A model generated the notes under the pieces. The model saw only the letters and a program-made list of their open reading frames with translations. It ran no database searches and was not told where the DNA came from. A program made the position numbers and the translations under genes. A DNA stretch of 64,000 nucleotides from Citrobacter rodentium NBRC 105723 = DSM 16636 (GTDB taxonomy: Bacteria; Pseudomonadota; Gammaproteobacteria; Enterobacterales; Enterobacteriaceae): assembly GCF_021278985.1 (NCBI RefSeq), contig NZ_CP082833.1, forward strand, positions 1,178,001 to 1,242,000. The letters run 5' to 3'. Position 1 is the stretch's first letter; each line of letters starts with the position of its first letter. Shown here in pieces: positions 22,889 through 32,578 of the stretch.

Positions 22889-25006
22889 TTGTATCTGTTT
22901 GAAAGCCTGAATCAGCTGATTCAACATTACCTGCCGGAAGACCAGATCAAACGTCTTCGGCAGGCGTATCTTGTTGCACGTGACGCTCACGAGGGCCAGA
23001 CACGTTCAAGCGGTGAACCTTATATCACGCACCCTGTTGCCGTAGCCTGCATTCTGGCCGAGATGAAACTCGACTATGAAACGCTGATGGCCGCGCTGCT
23101 GCATGACGTGATTGAAGATACCCCCGCCACCTACCAGGACATGGAGCAGCTGTTTGGTAAAAGCGTTGCTGAACTGGTTGAAGGGGTATCGAAGCTTGAT
23201 AAGCTCAAATTCCGCGACAAGAAAGAGGCGCAGGCCGAAAACTTTCGCAAGATGATAATGGCGATGGTGCAGGATATCCGCGTCATTCTCATCAAGCTTG
23301 CTGACCGCACCCACAACATGCGCACGCTGGGATCTTTACGCCCGGATAAGCGTCGACGCATCGCCCGTGAAACCCTTGAGATATACAGCCCGCTGGCGCA
23401 CCGTTTAGGTATTCATCACATCAAGACCGAGCTGGAAGAGCTGGGTTTTGAAGCACTGTATCCGAACCGCTACCGGGTGATCAAAGAGGTGGTCAAAGCC
23501 GCACGCGGCAACCGTAAAGAGATGATCCAAAAAATCCTCTCTGAAATCGAAGGGCGGCTTCAGGAGGCGGGGATTCCCTGTCGCGTGAGCGGCCGTGAGA
23601 AGCATCTTTATTCCATCTACTGCAAGATGGTGCTTAAAGAGCAGCGCTTCCACTCGATTATGGATATCTACGCCTTCCGCGTTATCGTGCATGACGCCGA
23701 CACCTGCTATCGCGTGCTCGGTCAGATGCACAGCCTGTATAAGCCGCGCCCGGGACGCGTGAAGGACTATATCGCCATCCCCAAAGCGAACGGCTATCAG
23801 TCTTTGCACACGTCGATGATCGGCCCGCACGGCGTGCCCGTTGAAGTGCAGATCCGTACCGAAGACATGGATCAGATGGCGGAGATGGGGGTCGCTGCGC
23901 ACTGGGCGTATAAAGAGCATGGCGAAACCAGCACCACCGCGCAGATCCGCGCGCAGCGCTGGATGCAAAGCCTGCTTGAACTGCAGCAAAGCGCGGGCAG
24001 CTCATTTGAATTTATCGAGAGCGTTAAATCCGATCTCTTCCCCGATGAGATTTACGTTTTCACGCCGGAAGGGCGCATTGTCGAACTGCCTGCCGGTGCC
24101 ACGCCTGTCGATTTTGCCTATGCGGTGCATACCGATATCGGTCACGCCTGCGTGGGCGCGCGCGTCGACAGACAACCCTACCCGCTGTCACAGCCGCTCA
24201 CCAGCGGCCAGACCGTCGAAATTATCACCGCGCCGGGCGCACGGCCAAATGCGGCATGGCTGAACTTTGTTGTCAGCTCGAAAGCGCGCGCCAAGATTCG
24301 CCAACTGCTGAAAAACCTTAAACGCGATGATTCCGTCAGCCTGGGACGCCGCCTGCTCAATCATGCGCTGGGCGGTAGCCGTAAACTGGCGGAAATTCCT
24401 CAGGAGAGCATCCAGCGCGAGCTTGATCGCATGAAGCTGGCAACGCTCGACGATCTGCTGGCGGAAATCGGCCTCGGCAACGCGATGAGCGTGGTGGTGG
24501 CGAAGAATTTACAGCAGGGCGACGCCTCTGTGCCAGCGGCGCAACCGACAAACACCGGCCACGGGCATCTGCCGATCAAGGGCGCTGACGGCGTGTTGAT
24601 CACCTTCGCCAAATGCTGTCGTCCGATCCCCGGCGATCCGATCATCGCCCACGTCAGTCCGGGCAAAGGGCTGGTGATCCACCATGAATCCTGTCGAAAC
24701 ATCCGTGGCTACCAGAAAGAGCCAGAGAAATTTATGGCTGTCGAATGGGATAAAGAGACGGCGCAGGAATTCATCACGGAAATCAAAGTGGATATGTTTA
24801 ACCATCAGGGAGCGCTGGCTAACCTGACGGCGGCAATTAATACCACCACCTCCAATATTCAGAGCCTGAATACGGAAGAAAAAGATGGTCGCGTCTACAG
24901 CGCCTTTATTCGCCTTACCGCACGCGACCGTGTGCATCTGGCGAATATCATGCGCAAAATCCGCGTCATGCCGGACGTGATCAAAGTCACCCGTAACCGA
25001 AACTAG
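22889..25006 (+). CDS. spoT: SpoT, (p)ppGpp hydrolase/synthetase
   Basis: SpoT degrades and, weakly, makes (p)ppGpp, controlling the stringent response. The start codon is TTG at 22889 (reads as YLFESLNQLIQHYLPEDQ after Met), the same unusual start as E. coli. Domains in order: HD hydrolase with ALLHDVIEDTP near residue 70, a synthetase-like domain with EVQIRTEDMDQMAEMG near 320, TGS near 390-450, a helical zinc-finger-like region with FAKCCRPIPGD, and a C-terminal ACT domain. At 705 residues it is three longer than E. coli, the extra residues lying around SVPAAQPTNTGHGH. Confidence 0.98.
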   Translation: MYLFESLNQLIQHYLPEDQIKRLRQAYLVARDAHEGQTRSSGEPYITHPVAVACILAEMKLDYETLMAALLHDVIEDTPATYQDMEQLFGKSVAELVEGVSKLDKLKFRDKKEAQAENFRKMIMAMVQDIRVILIKLADRTHNMRTLGSLRPDKRRRIARETLEIYSPLAHRLGIHHIKTELEELGFEALYPNRYRVIKEVVKAARGNRKEMIQKILSEIEGRLQEAGIPCRVSGREKHLYSIYCKMVLKEQRFHSIMDIYAFRVIVHDADTCYRVLGQMHSLYKPRPGRVKDYIAIPKANGYQSLHTSMIGPHGVPVEVQIRTEDMDQMAEMGVAAHWAYKEHGETSTTAQIRAQRWMQSLLELQQSAGSSFEFIESVKSDLFPDEIYVFTPEGRIVELPAGATPVDFAYAVHTDIGHACVGARVDRQPYPLSQPLTSGQTVEIITAPGARPNAAWLNFVVSSKARAKIRQLLKNLKRDDSVSLGRRLLNHALGGSRKLAEIPQESIQRELDRMKLATLDDLLAEIGLGNAMSVVVAKNLQQGDASVPAAQPTNTGHGHLPIKGADGVLITFAKCCRPIPGDPIIAHVSPGKGLVIHHESCRNIRGYQKEPEKFMAVEWDKETAQEFITEIKVDMFNHQGALANLTAAINTTTSNIQSLNTEEKDGRVYSAFIRLTARDRVHLANIMRKIRVMPDVIKVTRNRN

Positions 25007-25010
25007 TTTT

Positions 25011-25700
25011 ATGAATGAACAACGTTATGAACGTATCTGCGAAATGCTCGCCAGGCGGCAGCCTGATCTGACCGTCTGCATGGAGCAGGTCCATAAACCG
25101 CATAACGTTTCAGCGATCATTCGTACCGCAGATGCCGTTGGCGTCCATGAAGTTCACGCCGTCTGGCCGGGCAGCCGTATGCGCACCATGGCCTCCGCGG
25201 CGGCGGGCAGCAACAGCTGGGTGCAGGTGAAAACGCACCGCACCATCGGCGATGCGGTCAGCCATCTCAAAGGCCGGGGTATGCAGGTTCTGGCGACCCA
25301 TCTTTCTGATAACGCAGTTGATTTCCGCGAAATTGATTACACCCGCCCCACCTGTATCCTGATGGGGCAGGAGAAAACCGGCATTACTCAGGAAGCGTTA
25401 GACCTTGCCGATCGGGATATTATCATTCCGATGATCGGCATGGTGCAGTCGCTGAACGTCTCGGTCGCCTCCGCCCTTATCCTCTACGAAGCACAGCGCC
25501 AGCGGCAGAACGCCGGTATGTACCTGCGTGAAAACAGTATGCTGCCGGAAGCTGAACAGCAGCGCCTGCTGTTTGAGGGCGGCTATCCGGTATTAGCCAA
25601 AGTGGCGAAGCGCAAGGGTCTGCCTTATCCCCATGTCAATCAGCAGGGCGAGATTGAAGCCGCTGCAGAGTGGTGGGCAACCATGCAGGCCGCGGGGTAA
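25011..25700 (+). CDS. trmH: TrmH, tRNA (Gm18) 2'-O-methyltransferase
   Basis: TrmH (SpoU) methylates the 2'-OH of G18 in the D-loop of several tRNAs. This SPOUT-family protein has 229 residues, with motif 1 HKPHNVSAIIRTADAVGV, the knot motifs LMGQEKTGIT and IPMIGMVQSLNVSVAS, as expected. It starts 4 nt after the spoT stop, and recG starts 5 nt after its stop. Confidence 0.97.
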   Translation: MNEQRYERICEMLARRQPDLTVCMEQVHKPHNVSAIIRTADAVGVHEVHAVWPGSRMRTMASAAAGSNSWVQVKTHRTIGDAVSHLKGRGMQVLATHLSDNAVDFREIDYTRPTCILMGQEKTGITQEALDLADRDIIIPMIGMVQSLNVSVASALILYEAQRQRQNAGMYLRENSMLPEAEQQRLLFEGGYPVLAKVAKRKGLPYPHVNQQGEIEAAAEWWATMQAAG

Positions 25701-25705
25701 TCACC

Positions 25706-27787
25706 ATGTCGGGCCGCTTGTTAGACGCCGTCCCGCTGAATTCCTTAACCGGCATTGGCGCGGCGCAAAGCAGCAAGCTTGCGAAAATCGGTCTGCATAC
25801 CGTGCAGGACCTCCTGTTGCACCTCCCCCTGCGCTATGAAGATCGCACCCATCTTTACCCTATCGGCGAACTGCTGCCGGGCATTTACGCCACGGTGGAA
25901 GGCGAGGTGCTGAACTGCAATGTCACTTTTGGCGGTCGCCGGATGATGACCTGCCAGATCGGTGACGGCTCCGGCATCCTTACCATGCGCTTTTTCAACT
26001 TCAGCGCGGCGATGAAAAACAGTCTCGCTGCCGGTCGTCGCGTGCTGGCCTACGGCGAAGCGAAGCGCGGCAAGTACGGCGCGGAGATGATCCATCCGGA
26101 GTACCGTATCCAGGGCGATCTCAGCACGCCAGCGTTGCAGGAGACGCTTACCCCCGTCTATCCGACAACGGAAGGCATCAAACAGGCGACGTTGCGCAAG
26201 CTGACCGATCAGGCATTAGACCTGATGGATACCTGCGCTATTGCCGAACTGCTGCCGCCGGAACTGTCACAGGGGATGATGAGCCTGCCGGAAGCATTGC
26301 GCACCCTGCATCGTCCACCGCCCACCCTAAAACTGAGCGATCTGGAAACCGGGCAGCATCCGGCACAGCGACGGTTGATCCTCGAAGAGCTGCTGGCGCA
26401 CAACCTGAGTATGCTGGCGCTTCGCGCCGGGGCGCAGCGTTTCCACGCGCAGCCGCTCAGCGCCAACGATACGTTAAAAAATAAGCTGTTAGCATCCTTA
26501 CCCTTTAAACCGACGGGCGCGCAGGCGCGCGTGGTGGCGGAAATCGAACGCGATATGGCGCTCGATGTGCCGATGATGCGTCTGGTACAGGGCGATGTCG
26601 GCTCCGGTAAGACGCTGGTGGCGGCGCTCGCCGCGCTGCGGGCGATTGCGCACGGCAGGCAGGTGGCGCTGATGGCGCCGACTGAACTGCTGGCGGAACA
26701 ACATGCCAACAACTTCCGCCAGTGGTTTGCGCCGCTGGGCGTTGAAGTCGGCTGGCTGGCCGGCAAACAGAAAGGCAAAGCGAGACAGGCGCAGCAGGAA
26801 GCAATTGCCAGCGGTCAGGTGCAGATGATCGTCGGCACGCACGCCATCTTTCAGGAACAGGTGCAGTTTAACGGCCTTGCGCTGGTGATTATCGACGAAC
26901 AGCACCGCTTTGGCGTACATCAGCGGCTGGCGCTATGGGAAAAGGGTGAACAGCAGGGTTTCCATCCGCATCAGTTAATCATGACCGCCACCCCGATCCC
27001 GCGAACCCTGGCAATGACCGCCTACGCGGATCTCGATACGTCCGTTATCGACGAACTGCCGCCTGGCCGCACGCCCGTTACTACGGTCGCAATTCCGGAT
27101 ACCCGGCGCAGCGATATTATTGACCGGGTACGCAACGCCTGCATTCAGGAAGGACGCCAGGCCTACTGGGTATGTACGCTGATTGAAGAGTCGGATCTGT
27201 TAGAAGCGCAGGCCGCAGAGGCAACATGGGAAGAGCTGAAGCTGGCCCTGCCGGAGCTGAACGTCGGGCTGGTGCATGGCCGGATGAAGCCTGCGGAAAA
27301 ACAGGCGGTAATGGCGGCATTTAAGCAGGGCGAACTGCATCTGCTGGTCGCAACCACGGTGATAGAGGTGGGAGTGGATGTGCCTAACGCCAGCCTGATG
27401 ATTATCGAAAACCCGGAACGTCTGGGCCTGGCGCAATTACATCAGCTTCGTGGTCGCGTAGGCCGCGGCGCGGTGGCCTCCCACTGCGTACTGCTCTACA
27501 AGTCTCCGCTGTCGAAAACGGCGCAGAAGCGTCTGCAGGTGCTGCGCGACAGTAACGACGGCTTTGTGATTGCGCAAAAAGATCTGGAAATTCGCGGTCC
27601 GGGGGAACTGCTGGGCACGCGTCAGACCGGAAATGCCGAGTTTAAAGTAGCGGATTTACTGCGCGATCAGGCCATTATCCCGGAAGTTCAACGCATTGCG
27701 CGCCATATCCATGAACGCTATCCGCAACAGGCAAAAGCGCTGATCGAACGCTGGATGCCGGAAACAGAGCGTTATTCCAACGCCTGA
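25706..27787 (+). CDS. recG: RecG, branch-migrating DNA helicase
   Basis: RecG remodels stalled forks, R-loops and Holliday junctions. I choose ATG 25706 (MSGRLLDAVPLNSLTGIGAA), 693 residues as in E. coli; an upstream in-frame ATG lies within trmH. The N-terminal wedge/OB domain is followed by helicase motif I GDVGSGKTLVAAL, motif II DEQHRFG, motif III MTATPIPRT and motif VI QLRGRVGRG. Last gene of the rpoZ-spoT-trmH-recG operon; it converges with gltS. Confidence 0.97.
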   Translation: MSGRLLDAVPLNSLTGIGAAQSSKLAKIGLHTVQDLLLHLPLRYEDRTHLYPIGELLPGIYATVEGEVLNCNVTFGGRRMMTCQIGDGSGILTMRFFNFSAAMKNSLAAGRRVLAYGEAKRGKYGAEMIHPEYRIQGDLSTPALQETLTPVYPTTEGIKQATLRKLTDQALDLMDTCAIAELLPPELSQGMMSLPEALRTLHRPPPTLKLSDLETGQHPAQRRLILEELLAHNLSMLALRAGAQRFHAQPLSANDTLKNKLLASLPFKPTGAQARVVAEIERDMALDVPMMRLVQGDVGSGKTLVAALAALRAIAHGRQVALMAPTELLAEQHANNFRQWFAPLGVEVGWLAGKQKGKARQAQQEAIASGQVQMIVGTHAIFQEQVQFNGLALVIIDEQHRFGVHQRLALWEKGEQQGFHPHQLIMTATPIPRTLAMTAYADLDTSVIDELPPGRTPVTTVAIPDTRRSDIIDRVRNACIQEGRQAYWVCTLIEESDLLEAQAAEATWEELKLALPELNVGLVHGRMKPAEKQAVMAAFKQGELHLLVATTVIEVGVDVPNASLMIIENPERLGLAQLHQLRGRVGRGAVASHCVLLYKSPLSKTAQKRLQVLRDSNDGFVIAQKDLEIRGPGELLGTRQTGNAEFKVADLLRDQAIIPEVQRIARHIHERYPQQAKALIERWMPETERYSNA

Positions 27788-27803
27788 TACTCACCGGAAA
27801 AGC

Positions 27804-27832
27804 GGCGGCAGTGATGCCGCCACGTCAGTTTT
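27804..27832. terminator. recG / gltS terminator hairpin
   Basis: GGCGGCA-GTGA-TGCCGCC (27804-27821), followed by ACGTCAGTTTT. It lies between the convergent recG and gltS genes. A short T-run on the plus strand fits termination of recG. Confidence 0.65.
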
Positions 27833-29036
27833 ACTGGGCAAAAATCGGCAACAGCAGATACAGTTTAATCACCAGCGCGTTGACGATATCGATAAAGAAC
27901 GCCCCCACCATCGGCACCACCAGAAACGCCATATGCGACGGACCGAAGCGGTCGGTAATCGCCTGCATGTTGGCGATCGCCGTTGGGGTGGCCCCCAGCC
28001 CAAACCCGCAGTGACCGGCAGCCAGCACGGCGGCATCGTAGTTTTTCCCCATCATCCGCCAGGTGACGAAAACGGCATACAGCGCCATAGCGACAGTTTG
28101 CACGACCAGGATCGCCAGCATCGGCAGCGCCAGCGACGCCAGTTCCCACAGCTTCAGGCTCATCAGCGCCATTGCCAGAAACAGCGACAGGCTGACGTTC
28201 CCCAGCACGGAAACCGCGCGTTCAAACACGCGGTAAAAGCCGAGCAGCGCCAGGCCGTTACTGACGATCACGCCGACAAACAGAACGCAGACAAAGGTGG
28301 GCAGTTCTAACACCGTCCCCGCTAATAATTGCGCAACGATCTTTCCGACGGTAAGACAGATGGCGATAAGCGCGATTGTTTCAATCAGCACCAGCGAGGT
28401 GATCATCCGCCCTACGTCCGGTTTTTCAAACGCCGTCGGCACTTCCTGGTCGTCAGGAATACCGTCTGGCGTGGTTGAGTGTTTAACGAGATAACGGGCA
28501 ACCGGCCCGCCAATCAGACCGCCGAGCACCAGACCGAAGGTGGCGCAGGCCATCGCCACTTCCGTCGCGTTGGCAAAACCGTAGCGCTCGATAAACAGCT
28601 TACTCCACGCCGCCCCGGTGCCGTGACCGCCGGACAGGGTAATCGAACCGGCAATCAGCCCCATTAACGGGTCCAGTCCCAGCAGGCTCGCCATGCCAAT
28701 ACCAATGGCGTTTTGCATCAGCAGCAGCCCAACGACCACAATCAGAAAGATGCCAACAACGCGGCCGCCCTTTCTCAGACTGGCAATATTAGCGTTAAGA
28801 CCGATGGTGGCGAAAAAGGCCAGCATTAACGGGTCACGCAGGGACATATCAAAATCGACTTCCCAGCCCATGCTTTTTTTCAGCACCAGCAGGGCAAGCG
28901 CCACCAGCAATCCGCCCGCCACGGGTTCAGGAATTGTATATTTCTTGAGAAAGGAGACTGACTGAACCAGCTTGCGTCCCAGCAGCAACGTCAGCGTTGC
29001 GGCAACAAGTGTCGATAAGGTATCGAGATGAAACAT
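27831..29036 (-). CDS. gltS: GltS, sodium/glutamate symporter
   Basis: GltS imports glutamate with sodium. I choose the ATG at 29036 (MFHLDTLSTLVAATLTLLLG), giving 401 residues as in E. coli; another ATG is two codons upstream. There are about ten hydrophobic helices in two repeats. The two re-entrant-loop motifs GGHGTGAAW and GHCGFGLGATPTA are conserved. It diverges from xanP. Confidence 0.96.
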   Translation of the reverse strand: MFHLDTLSTLVAATLTLLLGRKLVQSVSFLKKYTIPEPVAGGLLVALALLVLKKSMGWEVDFDMSLRDPLMLAFFATIGLNANIASLRKGGRVVGIFLIVVVGLLLMQNAIGIGMASLLGLDPLMGLIAGSITLSGGHGTGAAWSKLFIERYGFANATEVAMACATFGLVLGGLIGGPVARYLVKHSTTPDGIPDDQEVPTAFEKPDVGRMITSLVLIETIALIAICLTVGKIVAQLLAGTVLELPTFVCVLFVGVIVSNGLALLGFYRVFERAVSVLGNVSLSLFLAMALMSLKLWELASLALPMLAILVVQTVAMALYAVFVTWRMMGKNYDAAVLAAGHCGFGLGATPTAIANMQAITDRFGPSHMAFLVVPMVGAFFIDIVNALVIKLYLLLPIFAQ

Positions 29037-29189
29037 AAACAAGCTCCTGTTGTGTGCATGATTCGTTCACGCACGGTTATCCTGATTTTTCTGCTCTTTA
29101 TGAGTTGTCGGAATGGATTTTAAGCAGAAACCAGGTAAAAGTTATATAAAAAGGTGAGTTTAGTTGTTTTAAATATTAAGATTCCTGCC

Positions 29190-29205
29190 TGGCAAACGTT
29201 TGCTT
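29190..29205. promoter_or_regulatory. PurR operator upstream of xanP
   Basis: TGGCAAACGTTTGCTT contains the perfect palindrome GCAAACGTTTGC of the PurR box. It lies about 55 bases before the xanP start. PurR with hypoxanthine or guanine should repress here, as known for purine-transport genes in E. coli. Confidence 0.85.
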
Positions 29206-29257
29206 TTACCCTCTGGTCAGCTAAAATGCCCGCTTTTCCACCACGGGATTACCTCTG

Positions 29258-30649
29258 ATGTCTGTTAATGCCCTCGAATCAGAAAATGCGCAACCGGTTG
29301 CGCATACTCAAAACAGTGAACTGATTTATCGTCTTGAAGATCGCCCGCCGCTACCGCAAACCCTGTTTGCCGCCTGCCAGCACCTGCTGGCGATGTTCGT
29401 TGCGGTGATCACCCCGGCGCTGCTTATCTGTCAGGCGCTGGGATTACCGGCTCAGGATACGCAACATATCATCAGCATGTCGCTGTTCGCGTCCGGCGTG
29501 GCCTCCATTATTCAGATTAAAGCATGGGGGCCGGTCGGTTCAGGGCTGCTGTCGATTCAGGGAACCAGCTTTAACTTCGTGGCGCCGTTGATTATGGGCG
29601 GCACCGCGCTGAAAACCGGCGGCGCTGACGTTCCTACCATGATGGCGGCGCTGTTCGGCACCCTGATGCTGGCAAGCTGCACCGAGATGGTGATCTCCCG
29701 TGTGCTGCATCTGGCGCGCCGCATTATCACGCCGCTGGTCTCGGGCGTGGTGGTGATGATTATCGGCCTGTCGCTGATTCAGGTCGGCCTGACGTCTATT
29801 GGCGGCGGTTATGCCGCCATGAGCAATAACACCTTCGGCGCGCCAAAAAACCTCCTGCTGGCGGGCGTGGTGCTGGTGCTGATCATTCTGCTTAACCGTC
29901 AACGTAACCCGTACCTGCGCGTCGCCTCGCTGGTTATCGCCATGGCCGCCGGCTATGCGCTGGCGTGGTTTATGGGCATGCTACCGGAGAACAGCGCGCC
30001 CGCTTCCCAGGCGCTGATTATGGTGCCGACGCCGCTGTACTACGGTCTGGGCATCGACTGGAATCTGCTGCTGCCGCTGATGCTGGTGTTTATGATCACC
30101 TCGCTGGAAACCATCGGCGATATCACCGCAACCTCTGACGTTTCTGAACAACCGGTTTCCGGCCCGCTGTACATGAAACGCCTGAAGGGCGGCGTGCTGG
30201 CTAACGGCCTGAACTCTTTTGTCTCCGCCGTGTTTAACACCTTTCCTAACTCCTGCTTTGGGCAAAACAACGGCGTCATTCAGTTGACCGGCGTAGCCAG
30301 CCGCTACGTAGGATTTGTCGTGGCGCTGATGCTGATCCTGCTCGGTCTGTTCCCGGCGGTAAGCGGTTTTGTACAGCACATTCCGGAACCGGTGCTCGGC
30401 GGCGCCACGCTGGTAATGTTTGGCACTATCGCCGCTTCCGGCGTGCGCATTGTGTCCCGCGAACCGCTGAACCGCCGCGCCATCCTGATTATCGCGCTTT
30501 CACTGGCGGTGGGCCTCGGCGTTTCTCAACAGCCGTTGATCCTGCAGTTCGCGCCGGACTGGGTGAAAAACCTGCTCTCTTCCGGCATTGCCGCGGGCGG
30601 TATTACCGCTATCTTACTGAACCTGATTTTCCCGCCTGAAAAGCAATAA
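29258..30649 (+). CDS. xanP: XanP (YicE), xanthine permease
   Basis: XanP is a proton-coupled xanthine importer of the NCS2 family. The 463-residue protein has about 14 membrane segments. Family markers include [12 protein letters not shown] (TM3 region), [17 protein letters not shown] with the substrate-binding Glu, and [18 protein letters not shown] with the conserved Asn/Gln pair. Length and sequence fit E. coli YicE. A PurR box lies upstream and a long hairpin follows. Confidence 0.96.
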   Translation: MSVNALESENAQPVAHTQNSELIYRLEDRPPLPQTLFAACQHLLAMFVAVITPALLICQALGLPAQDTQHIISMSLFASGVASIIQIKAWGPVGSGLLSIQGTSFNFVAPLIMGGTALKTGGADVPTMMAALFGTLMLASCTEMVISRVLHLARRIITPLVSGVVVMIIGLSLIQVGLTSIGGGYAAMSNNTFGAPKNLLLAGVVLVLIILLNRQRNPYLRVASLVIAMAAGYALAWFMGMLPENSAPASQALIMVPTPLYYGLGIDWNLLLPLMLVFMITSLETIGDITATSDVSEQPVSGPLYMKRLKGGVLANGLNSFVSAVFNTFPNSCFGQNNGVIQLTGVASRYVGFVVALMLILLGLFPAVSGFVQHIPEPVLGGATLVMFGTIAASGVRIVSREPLNRRAILIIALSLAVGLGVSQQPLILQFAPDWVKNLLSSGIAAGGITAILLNLIFPPEKQ

Positions 30650-30655
30650 CGCGCC

Positions 30656-30684
30656 TGCGACGGTAATATTCCTTTACCGTCGCA
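30656..30684 (+). terminator. xanP 3' hairpin
   Basis: TGCGACGGTAA-loop-TTACCGTCGCA, an 11-bp stem 7 nt after the xanP stop. The T-run after it is poor (ATCATACTCTTTC), so it may be a weak terminator or an mRNA 3'-end stabiliser. Confidence 0.6.
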
Positions 30685-30769
30685 ATCATACTCTTTCACG
30701 ATTCCTGCCTTGAGGATTGTGCGTAAATCGTGCATAACTCACCTATGTGTATTCGCGGGATGGAAGACC

Positions 30770-32479
30770 ATGAAATTTATTGGAAAGCTGATTCTCTACC
30801 TGCTGATCGCCCTGCTGGTGGTGATCCTGGGCCTCTATTTTCTGCTGCAAACCCGCTGGGGAGCGGAACGCGTCAGTAGCTGGATCTCTGAGAACAGCAG
30901 TTATCGTCTGGCCTTTGATGCGATGGATCATCGTTTTTCATCACCATCACATGTTCTTCTGGAAAACGTCACCTTTGGCCGCCGCGGCCAGCCCGCGACG
31001 CTGGAGGTGAAAAGCGTGGATATTGGCCTCAGCAGCCGTCAGCTTACCGATCCCTTTCATGTCGATACTATCCTGCTGCGGGACGGTACGCTGAACATCT
31101 CCCTTCAGACCGCTCCGTTCCCTTTCCAGGCCGACCGTTTGCAGCTTCAGGATATGGCGTTTAACAGTCCGGGCAGCGAGTGGGATCTGAGCGCTCAGCG
31201 GGTAAACGGCGGCGTTACCCCCTGGCTTCCGCAGGAAGGCCATGTGCTTGGAAAAAAAGCGCACATTCAACTGAGCGCCGGTTCACTGACGCTGAATGAC
31301 GTTCCTGCCGCCAACGTTTTAATTGAAGGCAGTATCGACAACGAACAGGTAACGTTAAGCACTATTGGCGCGGACATTGCGCGCGGCGCCTTAACCGGCG
31401 TGGCAAAACGCAATACTGACGGCAGCTGGAAGGTGGAAAATCTGCGCCTGAACGATATCCGGCTGCAAAGCGACAAATCTCTCACTGCGTTTTTCGCGCC
31501 GCTGACTACCGTTCCCTCTTTGCAAATTGATCGCCTTGAAGTGACCGACGCGCGCCTGCAGGGGCCGGACTGGTCGGTGACCGACCTCGATCTCAGCCTG
31601 CGCGACCTGACCTTCAGTAAGGACGACTGGCAGAGCCAGGAAGGAAAACTGTCAATGAACGCCAGCGAATTTATCTACGGTTCGCTGCATTTATACGATC
31701 CCATTCTCAATGCGGAGTTCGCGCCTCAGGGCATTGCGTTACGCCAGTTCACCACCCGCTGGGAAGGCGGCATGTTCAGGACCTCCGGCAACTGGACACG
31801 CGACGGCAAGGCCCTGATTCTGGATGACGCGGCCCTGGCTGGCGTGGAGTACACCCTGCCGGAAAACTGGAAACAGCAGTGGATGAAACCGCTGCCAGCC
31901 TGGCTTAGCAGCGTGACGCTGAAAAAATTCAGCGCCAGCCGCAATCTGATAATCGACATTGACCCGGCGTTCCCCTGGCAGCTGACCGCGCTGGATGCCT
32001 ATGGCGCTAACCTCGGGCTGGCGCAGGATTATAAGTGGGGGATCTGGAGCGGCAACGCGACCCTGAACGCTGCGGCGGCGACGTTTAACCGCGTCGATGT
32101 GCGCCGCCCTTCACTGTCGCTGTCGGCAAACGCCAGCACGGTGAACATCAGCGAACTGAGCGCCTTTACCGGGAAAGGGCTACTGGAAGCCACCGCCAGC
32201 GTGTCGCAGTTACCGCAGCGCCAGACGCAGGTCAGCCTGAACGGTCGCGGCGTGCCGGTAAACATACTGCAGCAGTGGGGATGGCCTGCGCTGCCGATCT
32301 CCGGTGACGGCAATCTGCAGCTAACCGCCAGCGGCAGCATTCAGGCCGATACGCCGTTAAAGCCTACGGTAAACGGGCGACTGCACGCGGTAAATGCCGA
32401 TCAACAGCAGGTGACGCAAACCATGCAGGCTGGCGTGGTTTCAGGTGGAGAGGTGAAGTCAACGGAACCGGCACAGTAA
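30770..32479 (+). CDS. yicH: YicH, AsmA-family envelope protein
   Basis: YicH has 569 residues from the ATG at 30770 (MKFIGKLILYLLIALLVVIL), the length of E. coli YicH; the frame is open 20 codons upstream without homology. One N-terminal membrane helix anchors a long periplasmic beta-rich body typical of AsmA-like proteins, a family tied to phospholipid transport between membranes. The function of YicH itself is redundant or unclear. It stands alone between xanP and the convergent yicI. Confidence 0.94.
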   Translation: MKFIGKLILYLLIALLVVILGLYFLLQTRWGAERVSSWISENSSYRLAFDAMDHRFSSPSHVLLENVTFGRRGQPATLEVKSVDIGLSSRQLTDPFHVDTILLRDGTLNISLQTAPFPFQADRLQLQDMAFNSPGSEWDLSAQRVNGGVTPWLPQEGHVLGKKAHIQLSAGSLTLNDVPAANVLIEGSIDNEQVTLSTIGADIARGALTGVAKRNTDGSWKVENLRLNDIRLQSDKSLTAFFAPLTTVPSLQIDRLEVTDARLQGPDWSVTDLDLSLRDLTFSKDDWQSQEGKLSMNASEFIYGSLHLYDPILNAEFAPQGIALRQFTTRWEGGMFRTSGNWTRDGKALILDDAALAGVEYTLPENWKQQWMKPLPAWLSSVTLKKFSASRNLIIDIDPAFPWQLTALDAYGANLGLAQDYKWGIWSGNATLNAAAATFNRVDVRRPSLSLSANASTVNISELSAFTGKGLLEATASVSQLPQRQTQVSLNGRGVPVNILQQWGWPALPISGDGNLQLTASGSIQADTPLKPTVNGRLHAVNADQQQVTQTMQAGVVSGGEVKSTEPAQ

Positions 32480-32487
32480 CCGGGATC

Positions 32488-32514
32488 GCCCGGAAGCGCT
32501 GACGCTTACCGGGC
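32488..32514. repeat. REP element 1, yicH-yicI
   Basis: GCCCGG and ACCGGGC flank AAGCGCTGACGCTT. First unit of a BIME between the convergent yicH and yicI genes. Confidence 0.78.
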
Positions 32515-32536
32515 CTGAGGTTATTGCGCATCTGTA

Positions 32537-32570
32537 GCCGGATAAGCGCAGTTAAGTAGCGCCATCCGGC
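32537..32570. repeat. REP element 2, yicH-yicI
   Basis: GCCGGATAAGCG and GCCATCCGGC form the second REP unit, about 20 bases after the first and just before the yicI stop. Confidence 0.78.
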
Positions 32571-32578
32571 ATTTTAAA

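Noticed and set aside
26209..26920. Minus-strand open frames opposite recG
   Set aside because: Shadows of recG in GC-rich sequence; no ribosome site or homology.
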